A stretch of 26,980 nt of DNA from Penaeus vannamei (taxonomy: Eukaryota > Arthropoda > Malacostraca > Decapoda > Penaeidae), in NCBI RefSeq assembly GCF_042767895.1, contig NC_091589.1:15315146-15342125 (forward strand), in the 5' to 3' direction. Under the pieces are notes generated by a model. The model ran no database searches, was not told the origin of the DNA, and saw only the letters and a program-made list of their open reading frames with translations. A program made the position numbers and the translations under genes. Positions 1 through 26,980 of this stretch are shown piece by piece. Each line of letters begins with the position of its first letter. The first letter of the stretch is position 1.

Positions 1-145
1 GTGACTAAGGATAAGAATATAAGTGAGTCACATTGAAAGTTTCATTGACTTTGTTTTCATAGGATCTCAAAAAATTTAAAGAAAAAAAAAAGTTAGAAAA
101 ATCTGGAAGTGATTTCTTTTTTTTTTACAATCGGTTCATTTACAG

Positions 146-19134
<18,989 letters not shown>

Positions 19135-19279
19135 TATATTTTTCTTTAATATACGGTACTTAATTATGTCAATATATGAAAATAACTTGTCCAGTGAAGA
19201 ACACCCTTCAGGTATTTTAATGTACTTTACTGTTTATGTTCATAATTGTTGTGCAGAAACTATTTTATTTTGAGGATAA

Positions 19280-19285
19280 AATAAA
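19280..19285 (+). terminator. Candidate polyadenylation signal AATAAA (proximal)
   Basis: Canonical hexamer about 145 nt after the stop codon, followed by a T-rich stretch that includes TTGTCTGTG. AT-rich DNA yields this hexamer by chance, so use is uncertain. Confidence 0.4.
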
Positions 19286-19594
19286 TTTATCATGTTCTCA
19301 TATTGTCTGTGATTTAGTATGTTACAGTTTGTACTCTTCAGATGTATGAATATACTGTACTTTTTTCAGTTACCCGTTGTATGAAACATCTTTTGTTATG
19401 TTTGTCTATGGAAGTTTGTTTTCAACTTTTTTATGTACAATGAAACTGTGCATTTTTCTGCAGTTTTTTTTTTATGTTTAGTGTTTTGTAGTTTTGTTTT
19501 CAACTTAGTGTTATTTAAGTTATGCGTGATTCTGTAGTTCTTGAATGGTCAAGAATTGGAATGGTGAACATAATTTGTGTAATGTACAAGTGAG

Positions 19595-19600
19595 AATAAA
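19595..19600 (+). terminator. Candidate polyadenylation signal AATAAA (distal)
   Basis: Canonical hexamer about 460 nt after the stop codon, preceded by a TGTGTAATG stretch and followed by a T8 run near 19610. Plausible cleavage region, but there is no transcript evidence. Confidence 0.4.
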
Positions 19601-19620
19601 AGTGGAAGATTTTTTTTGAA

Positions 19621-21598
19621 CCTTAACTTATATCCTGTAAGAGGCTGTTGTTAGAGTACTCTAAAGAAGTAAAGATAATTATTTTTTGAAAATGGTACAT
19701 GTTTGTACTTACATTGTTTTATTTAAGATGCATCTATAACACCATTAGTAATTGACTTCTGAATAGATTTAAAATTAAACGGAAAATTGTTTAATGTATA
19801 TTCAAAGCATCATTTTTGTATATGTAAGAGTTTCACATTTGCTAATTGTTTGTAATTAGGATTTTCTGTAATTGAGGAGAGGAAGAATTGTTATTCAAAA
19901 AAAACATGTCCATGATTTAGAAGACTGTTTTGACTTATTTTTACATCTCGTGTGGGTAGCGCTGAAAAAATTCAAGTCCTCCATTCTAAATAAATGTATA
20001 AAGTGTGAAGATAGCTGTTGTGATTCAGCTGATATTGTGAATATATACATTTGCATTTCTATTTAAGATCAGAACTATTTTTACATTTTGAATATTGCAA
20101 AATATTTTCTTTTAGTTATTGACGCTGATATTTGTTAATCATATGGAAAGATTTTATGTGTATGATATTACTTTTAGCTAAGTTTCAATATAATTCCGTT
20201 TGTTGATTCTCCCATATTTGTATTTTTATTATTTCTAGTAATCAACAAGTACCTGTAATTGTTAGTGTAGTTCAGGATTTTGTTTGTGAAAGAGATATAT
20301 AACTTAAATTTTTCTCAAGGGCTTGTGTGACTTAGTACTGAAATTCAATTTATTTAATAGTTTTCATCATTAAAAAATTTAGATAAAGAACACCTTTAAG
20401 TATTTAACATTTGTAACAATGTATATATATTTATCAAAGTAAATTAATGTATTTACTTTGTTTGTGGCTTTAAATGATGTTAAAGGTCAGGGCTGAGAAA
20501 CCGTTCTTATTTTTTAGTAAAAGCTAACTTTCTGGTATCATAAAATGAATTTAATCCACAAATGAAATTAATAAATATTCATAATTTTGATGACATCCAA
20601 GAAGTGTGAGAAGCCTTGTTAGTGTCACAGAAGCTTTTCCTCTCCCAAGGCCTTACTCTTCTTCCAAGCAACCTTCATCAACATTCTGTCTGTATTTTTC
20701 TCTTTTCATTAACTCACTATCTCTTTATCTGTCTTTTTTTAGTAATATATTGATTCATCCATTCTCTCTCTCGTACTTCCTTGATTTTTCTCTTCCTCCT
20801 ATTCAATAATTTTCTCTTTATCTACTCATTCTTCATGGTTTCTCTTGTATCCCTCTTTATTTCATTAATTTGTACTTTACTAATACCTAAACCAGTTTTT
20901 GAGCAGTTGAGTAGATATGCGAAGATATCTGTCAATTCAACATTAGACACGAGCAGCAAGTGCCATTTAACTTCTGTGATATCACTAAGGCTACCCTCAT
21001 TTCTTGAATTCACATTTGATTCCATGACTAGGTGCACGTCAAGAGCAATTTCTTGTTTTCGGTTGAAGAGAATTGTTGAATTATATTATTGAAATTCTTT
21101 TGGCAAAATGAAAATATGATAGGCCTGCACTTTTAATTATTATTTATTACGTAACAGTTTGAAAAAAATAAATAATTATTGAACTACTAGAGCTAAAATC
21201 TTGAATAGTCTTCACATGTACTATGTTTGTGTTATACCTATTAATTGAAAAGAAAAAGGAACTTACATGTATTTTGAACTATTTGTGCATTTTCAACTCA
21301 GTGATCTGCTTTTGTAAAATGAACAATATGTAGAAAGACAAAACTCAACACAGAAAGGAAATAAAGAGCAGTTTTAGAGAAAAATGTTTTATTTAAAGAT
21401 TCCCAAACAATATATACATATCTAAAGTATTTTTTTTTTACCAGTGACCATTATTCATTGTAACTGTAATTCACCTGCTGCATATATATCATAGATCTCA
21501 TTAGTTATTTCTAATTAGCAATAATCTATTTAGTGATGCACTTTCACACATACATGCAGGCATTCAATCACACTCACTCACTCCACTCATTCACACCT
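19621..21598. other. AT-rich downstream region without supported genes
   Basis: AT-rich, with several AATAAA hexamers (for example 19989-19994) and only short stop-dense ORFs. It could include a long 3' UTR of the transporter gene. The ORFs at 20606-20809 and 20781-21092 are pyrimidine-rich low-complexity translations without family features. Confidence 0.6.
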
Positions 21599-21866
21599 CC
21601 CTCTCTCTCTCTCTCTCTCTTCCTCTCCTCCTCTCCCTCCCTCCTTCCTCTCCCTCTCCCTTTCTCCCTCTCCCTCTTCCCCACTGCCTTTCCCTCTTCC
21701 CCACTGCCTTTCCCTCTTCCTCCTTCCATCTCCCTCTTCCTCCCTGCCTCTTCTGTCTCTTCCTGTCCCTCTTCCTCCCTGCCTCTTCTGTCTCTTCCTC
21801 TCCCTCTTCCTCTCCCCTCCTTTTCCCTCCTCTTCCTCTTCCTCCCTCCCTTTCACTCTTCCCATC
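21599..21866. repeat. CT-rich low-complexity tract
   Basis: About 270 bp that are almost only C and T on the + strand. It contains imperfect tandem units such as CTTCCCCACTGCCTTTCCCT (twice) and CCTCCCTGCCTCTTCTGTCT (twice). Translations are Ser/Leu/Pro or Arg/Glu low-complexity and not credible genes. Confidence 0.92.
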
Positions 21867-22511
21867 TCCCTCTCTAATAGTAATACTATGAAGTTATTAT
21901 GGGGTATAAAAAGAGAGAGAGGAAGTATTGTTTGTGTTTTTATTTTCAGTACTGGCAAGAACATTTTTGTGCTAAATGCTGCTGTAATGTATATATGCAT
22001 GTTGATGCAGAATATGTAGCAGGGGTGTCAGTTGGGGGCTGGGGATTGTATATTTTTGCTATTAATCCTTTGGTTATGTTTGCCAATGTTACACCTACAT
22101 AGCTTTGGTTATAGCAGCTGAAGCCCCCAGCTGATTGTGCTCGCTTTGCTTGCCTACCCCCCTTTGCCCCACCTGAAAAAGCTGGATTGATGCCCCTGAG
22201 ACGAAATTATCAGGTAAACCAAGCCAATCCAAGATCTATGCCATTTCTGGCATAGAACCTTGAGGTCTCAATTGTAGGTTATTGTTGTATCACAGAGCAC
22301 AGGCACTTTAAGGTGGATTTTTGGGCAGTCAATTTTATCTTTGATTGTTCCTGTTTTTATGTGTTTTATTGGGTAGTAAATCAACATCGGAACCTCCCTC
22401 TACTTTGGCAAAATGATTCAAACAGTTAGGGTGATATGCAAGAAGGATGGAACAAGACCTAACCATCACACTCCATTTTGTAAAAGTGTCTTGGCGATTT
22501 CTCTGGTGAAG
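21867..22511. other. Unassigned intergenic sequence
   Basis: Mixed composition, with no long ORF and no recognised repeat. A GC-richer island lies at about 22120-22260 (CCCCCAGCTGATTGTGCTCG) whose origin I cannot tell. Confidence 0.5.
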
Positions 22512-22619
22512 GAAAGCCATGCTATAAGGTTGTAGTATTGTTTTTAAGAAAGCCATGATATAAGGTTGTAGTATTGTTTTTAAGAATGCCATGATATAAG
22601 GTTGTAGCATTGTTTTAAA
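22512..22619. repeat. 36-bp tandem repeat, three copies
   Basis: Copies start at 22512, 22548 and 22584. Each begins GAAAGCCATG or GAATGCCATG and contains ATAAGGTTGTAGTATTG. The copies differ at a few positions. The reverse-strand reading with repeated YIMAFLKTILQP is a by-product of the period being divisible by 3. Confidence 0.95.
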
Positions 22620-23026
22620 TGTGTTTTACATGGCACCATCATCACCAGCAACGGGTTGAAAGTATCCACCAAATAAGAACAAATTTATCTCTCCAGTCCT
22701 CTCATGCTATTGCATATTGTACTGCAACATTTGATAAAGCTTCCACCACTCTGTCTCGGGTTTCTTAGACATCCGCTACCATGTAGTGCTTCTGCTTTAC
22801 TCTCCCGTGAACGTATGCGGCGCATGGCGATCAATCACGTACGAGTTCCACGCCACATCACGAATGACCCTGAATCGAGGTAGAACAAAGTAGCATAAGC
22901 TCCTGAGTAACCACATAGTGAATTGGGACTTAGATCACAGTTTCTAGGAAGCAAATGTAGGGACCTCAAGGCCCTATAATGACCACAGAACTGAAGCGCC
23001 TTTACATGGGTTGCGCGGTGGCACGC
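22620..23026. other. Unassigned intergenic sequence
   Basis: Moderately GC-rich with several CpGs around 22805-22860. No ORF of note and no recognised element. Confidence 0.5.
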
Positions 23027-23158
23027 ACGCATGCACGCACACATACAAACGCACGCACGCACACATACAAACGCACGCACGCACACATACAAACGCACGC
23101 ACGCACACATACAAACGCACGCACGCACACATACAAACGCACGCACGCACACATAAAA
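23027..23158. repeat. 22-bp minisatellite, six copies
   Basis: Six units of 22 bp (ACGCACGCACGC followed by ACACATACAA), with small variants in the first and last unit. It runs directly into a CA microsatellite, from which it probably grew. Confidence 0.96.

Positions 23159-23161
<3 letters not shown>

Positions 23162-23213
<52 letters not shown>
23162..23213. repeat. (CA)26 microsatellite
   Basis: Uninterrupted CA dinucleotides next to the 22-bp minisatellite. The Cys/Val or His/Thr translations are artefacts. Confidence 0.98.
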
Positions 23214-23215
<2 letters not shown>

Positions 23216-23369
23216 TATGCATATACGTTTATAGACATGGACCCTACAACTCCAGGGCACTCTCTCCCATGGACCTTGCTCTCTCCTACGACTTATGTAT
23301 TGATAATACCTTAAGCGTATTGTAATCTGACTGGTTTAAAGCTCCATTACTCTGTTATATGCGTTTGAC

Positions 23370-23396
23370 AAAAAAAAAAAAAAAAAAAAAAAAAAA
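23370..23396. repeat. (A)27 homopolymer
   Basis: 27 consecutive A. It may be a retroelement tail, but the preceding sequence shows no recognisable element. Confidence 0.97.
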
Positions 23397-23795
23397 CATG
23401 TATCTTCAAATCTTTCATCCTCTCAATTCATTTGCTTATTTAATATATTATATCGAATTATCAAGAATTAAGCATTTAACATCAATAATCATACAGCTTA
23501 TTCCGATTAATATACATCGGAAATGCATACCAGTAGCTATACTATTCATCCGAAACTTGGTCTACTGCGCTGTACACACGTTTTAGAGTTGATTACAATG
23601 CAGATGGAAGCATATTAAGAAGAGAAGCTTCCTTTTCATTGAGTACTATGTAAAAAATAGTATTCCACTGATGATGGAGCCCGGATAGGGTTGTCCAAAG
23701 AATAGGGGCAGCCTCAAAAAGAAAAAAAAGAAAAAGAAAAAAAAGTTCACTGAGCAACATGACACGACAGATAGCACGACCAACCTCCAAACTAG

Positions 23796-23796
<1 letters not shown>

Positions 23797-23867
<71 letters not shown>
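23797..23867. repeat. (TA)35 microsatellite
   Basis: About 71 bp of uninterrupted TA dinucleotides. Confidence 0.98.
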
Positions 23868-23869
<2 letters not shown>

Positions 23870-25210
23870 CCATTAATCTAAATTATGAATACGTCTTGCT
23901 GTTTAGAAAGCAAAAAGCAAGAACAGGCCTAAGCATTTCCAGTGCTAGTCACTGATTCGATGGAATCAATTTAGGAAAGTGTGCACTATCTCAGAGTAAA
24001 TTATACTCGTCACGATTTATGAATGGAGACTTGGAAATAAGATGATTGATATCGAATTTTTGTTACTAAATATGAAAAATAAATGGTCGACAAATATACA
24101 TCTTCCCTTTATGAAACATGCGCGATGTACTACAGATTTTATTAATCCCTTGGACATGAATCATAACGTGTAACAAAGTGAACCGATTGTTTGTTGGCCC
24201 AAGTGATATGAACTGGAACTAACGATGATATTTTTTAACAGCGAAACGAGTAAAAAGAACTTCACCCGTGAACTGACTTATTGAAGCCTTTCCACAATGT
24301 CAAGTGGTGAAAACGTAGCATTTCTGTCTTCGAGCGTAGTAAATCCATCATGACTTTTATTTGGTAACGATCGCCAAGAGTAGTGTGAATGAGTTGCCAG
24401 CTGTTACTTCTTGGGCGGAAAGACCCATCCATGCTGAGAGCGATACTGACGGAAGATTCCAATACTGTGACTTTTTATGGCCGTTGATATATCCTGTCAA
24501 TGCATTTTGTGCTTTTGTTGTTGAGTATTAATGTACGTATAATGCTGTCTGCATACCTTTTTCCAATATTGCATACTATTTTCAATACTGTATATGTAAA
24601 TCTGCATGTTTTCCTCTACTAGTATATCTATTTACTAATCTATCTATCAGTCATAATACGTAATAATCAAGCTTCCAGGTGCATGTGAAACAATCGTACA
24701 AATTTTCTTACCTGGAATCTATAATGCATTAAAAATCCTAGCCAGCAGTGACGTAATATGTCTGCCCAAATAAAACGTTATTATAGGATATCTTTTCCCA
24801 ACCATCCGTTTAATGTTTACGTCCCCAAAGCCTCTCTTTTTAGGCTTGAAATCTTCTTGGAGAGTAGACATCTTCCCAAAGCCGTATTTCCTTCTCTAGA
24901 CGCACTAGTCTTCAAATGTCACTGTCAATTACCTATTTCCTTTTCCTTATTCTAAGTTATTACATGTCACTGATAAACTGTTATGCTGATTGGTAATGCT
25001 AATTAGTCCTTCTATGATAGTCATTTACTTAATCCTTAAAGTGCTGAATCCCGAGTTAACTCCTTGCATGGAAGGCTATGGCGACAGGCAACGGAAAGTT
25101 CCGTCAATTGGGGAGTATTCCAGGTTTTACCTTCATAAATATTACATATATGGCTTTCACATTGACAAAGCATCGTAAGACCTGTATTTATACGAATAAA
25201 ACTGTGTCCT
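23868..25210. other. Intergenic sequence without supported genes
   Basis: Balanced composition. Short ORFs occur on both strands (for example minus 24262-24462 and plus 24758-24955), with no motif, signal peptide or family resemblance that I recognise. A TTAATCCC start at 24142 resembles the repeat remnant at 12101. Confidence 0.5.
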
Positions 25211-25439
25211 GAGTCATTGGTCTCATCTCTCTCTTTCCCATTTTGTTTATCTCTCTGTCTGTCTGTTTTATCTCTCTCTCTTTTACTCTCATTACACCAT
25301 ACCTCCTCCTCTTTCCATCTCTCTCCCTCCTCCCTCTCTCTCTCATTACCTCGCACTCTCCCTCTCTCTCTTCCTCCTCCTCTTTCTTTCTCATTACCTC
25401 GAACTCTCTCATTCTTTCTCTCCCCCCCCCCCCCCCCCC
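25211..25439. repeat. CT-rich tract ending in C18
   Basis: Pyrimidine-rich low-complexity DNA with TCTCTC runs and imperfect TCATTACCTCG units, ending in 18 C at 25422-25439. No credible coding potential on either strand. Confidence 0.93.
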
Positions 25440-26378
25440 TTTTCTCCGCCAAACACAAACCCATTCGCGCACGCGTCGAGCGGGCCAGGATACCCGGCAG
25501 CAGATTTAGGGGCGTAGCTACCGGGTCCTAAATGGGCAATTGGAGCGGTGACATGATGGTCTCGGATCGTGGGAAGGCGCAAGAACCTACCCTCAGGGAC
25601 AGAAGCTGAGATGAATGCCAGATGGCAGCATTCCGTTACCAAGGTCATCTTGTCACTATACTATATGGTTCCCCCATTATAATGGTTTCATCCAGCATCC
25701 CTGACGTATCCGTCCCTTGAAGCCTCTTCGTGCAGGGCTCGGTGCGGTGCTTCATTAATACTTCCAGACTATCTGGAGACAGGTAGTGTCTAGGGCCTTG
25801 TCCTCCGCCACTCTTTTGAACTGCTTCCGGAACAGGTGGTGCTCTGTCTGTCCACTCGGAACCTTAGAAGATCCATCGACGCCTTGGTCTCGGCTGGAGC
25901 TCCAGACTGAAAACTTGCGTGCGCGCAAAATATTGCGCATTTTTTCTGTTTTCACCGCGCAGTATTCCTGTTCTTATATGCTGGCCGCGCAAAGTTGTCG
26001 AAGTGCACATTTCAATAGCGTACATAGCGACGTATAAATAATGTATCATCAATCACTAACGTTACATAATGAACAATGAACCGTGCATTTTTGGACAAAA
26101 TGAAAATTTACCCTAGGAAATTACAACTTCCGAAAACAACTTGCCCGCGCATGTAAGCTTTCTAGTATAGCTGGAGCTAGACACGACTTGCCTCCTGCTC
26201 TGGTGCCTCCGACGTCGTTCCGGTGGAGACCGGATTTTCTGTTCACCAGCTTTTTCCGCCGCGTCTGCAGGTGACCCTTAGCCTTCGCCGTCGTCGCCCC
26301 CCACACCCTGGCCTTCTTGCTGCGAGGGCTTACCTTTCCAGTACGACCACGGGTTTACTAGGATAAGGGGTTGCGAGG
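25440..26378. other. CpG-richer region, function unclear
   Basis: Clearly richer in G+C and CpG than the rest of the window (for example GCGCACGCGTCGAGCGGGCC near 25467, GTGCGCGCAAAATATTGCGC near 25920, and 26150-26330). TATA-like words occur on the minus strand near 25975 and 26035. A short basic minus-strand ORF is at 26121-26306. This could be the 5' end of a neighbouring gene or a GC-rich transposon remnant. The sequence alone does not decide. Confidence 0.3.
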
Positions 26379-26480
26379 GAAGGAGAGAGAGAGGGAGAGG
26401 GAGAGGGAGAGGGAGAGGGAGAGGGAGAGGGAGAGGGAGAGGGAGAGGGAGAGGGAGAGGGAGAGGGAGAGGGAGAGGGA

Positions 26481-26574
<94 letters not shown>
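26379..26574. repeat. Compound (GGGAGA)n-(GA)n microsatellite
   Basis: About 100 bp of hexamer GGGAGA units followed by about 90 bp of GA dinucleotides with one GATA interruption. Purine-only on the + strand. Confidence 0.97.
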
Positions 26575-26575
<1 letters not shown>

Positions 26576-26690
26576 CGGGTATGAGGTAGAGACCTCGAGG
26601 CAGTACCACCGCGCCGCTTGCTGCCCCTCACTACTCGGAGAAGTACCGCTGTCGTCGGAAGCTCACCTCTGGGCCCTCGTCGGCCTGGTA

Positions 26691-26976
26691 CAGTCTGGGA
26701 AGAAAGTCCTCGGAAAGGTTTTGCGCGTTTTGTTTATTGTCCAAAGATGGCGCTGCGCTAGATGAGTAAAAGTTCATTGCCGCCCTCGTATTTTCCTCGA
26801 TCTTGTTGAGCCAAACTCATGCTTGAAGCAATGTAATGAAACCCTCCAACCCAGCTCTGGCCTCCTTCCCTCCTCCATTCAGGAATCCGCCCCTTTACCA
26901 CACAGCGATTGCAGCGCCATCTCTGGGCAATAAACAAAACACGCAAACCATTTCCGAAGACTTTAGTCCCAGACTG
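26691..26976. mobile_element. Tc1/mariner-type MITE with long inverted repeats
   Basis: A 286-bp block flanked by TA at 26689-26690 and 26977-26978. Both ends start CAGTCTGGGA. The inverted repeats extend about 66 bp with 58 matches by eye and end in AGATGGCGCTGC. TA duplication and CAGT termini are typical of the Tc1/mariner superfamily. The roughly 150-bp interior has no transposase, so the element would be non-autonomous. The window ends two bases after the right TA. Confidence 0.8.
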
Positions 26977-26980
26977 TACT

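Larger units (their letters stand above)
19135..19620 (+). other. Probable 3' UTR
   Basis: AT-rich, stop-dense sequence directly after the stop codon with no splice-site evidence and two AATAAA hexamers. The true cleavage site cannot be read from the sequence. More AATAAA copies (for example 19989-19994) occur further on, so a longer UTR isoform is possible. Confidence 0.6.

Noticed and set aside
21533..22000. ORFs on both strands in the CT-rich tract
   Set aside because: Low-complexity Ser/Leu/Pro and Arg/Glu/Gly translations of simple sequence.
22835..23325. Cys/Val and Thr/His repeat ORFs of up to 141 codons
   Set aside because: They translate the 22-bp ACGC/ACACAT repeat and the CA microsatellite.
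26121..26306. 61-codon basic minus-strand ORF as a gene
   Set aside because: No recognised domain and no convincing splice or start context. It lies in a CpG-richer block of unclear origin.
26278..26631. Ser/Leu and Arg/Glu repeat ORFs
   Set aside because: Translations of the (GGGAGA)n-(GA)n microsatellite.
19135..26980. tRNA or rRNA genes
   Set aside because: I looked for cloverleaf-type box A/box B patterns and conserved rRNA blocks and saw none; a covariance-model search would be needed to exclude them fully.

Overview
The window is eukaryotic nuclear DNA. It carries the 3' two thirds of one intron-rich gene on the + strand, followed by a long repeat-rich downstream region. The protein is an ABCC-family (MRP1/ABCC1-like) full ABC transporter. 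Short coding exons with GT-AG borders, AT-rich introns, very abundant and long microsatellites, small TTAA-flanked repeats in the introns and an arthropod-style duplicated exon suggest a decapod crustacean, probably a penaeid shrimp. The species is inferred and is not shown by the sequence.

Gene layout (146-19134). Window exons 1-4 encode the first nucleotide-binding domain (NBD1). Exons 5-6 encode the charged linker. Exons 7, 8a/8b, 9, 11 and 12 encode the second membrane domain. Exons 13-17 encode NBD2 and the C-terminus, ending at a TAA at 19132-19134. All splice phases join correctly except around the 500-base N gap (8981-9480), where one exon of roughly 200 nt must be missing. The promoter and the exons for the first membrane domain lie upstream of the window.

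Main biological finding. Exons 8a (6184-6404) and 8b (7679-7899) are homologous alternatives. Each is 221 nt, with the same entry and exit phase and about 42% identical peptides. Exactly one can be used without breaking the frame, so they look like mutually exclusive exons that swap a transmembrane/cytoplasmic-loop segment of the second membrane domain. A comparable arrangement is known in Drosophila MRP.

Main structural finding. The intron between exons 14 and 15 (13228-18117) is almost entirely a ~4.65-kb array of a C/A-rich 22-bp minisatellite with an internal ~3.1-kb duplication. It has no stop codons in most frames on both strands, which creates spurious ORFs of up to 1592 codons.

Introns also hold several TTAA-flanked, MITE-like elements (about 2447-2834, 3930-4353, 4838-5173, 6996-7380, and a remnant at 12101). 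Downstream of the gene (19135-26980) I see an AT-rich 3' UTR with polyadenylation signals, CT-rich and other simple repeats, two tandem repeats, and a Tc1/mariner-type MITE with ~66-bp inverted repeats at 26691-26976. No second gene can be supported there.
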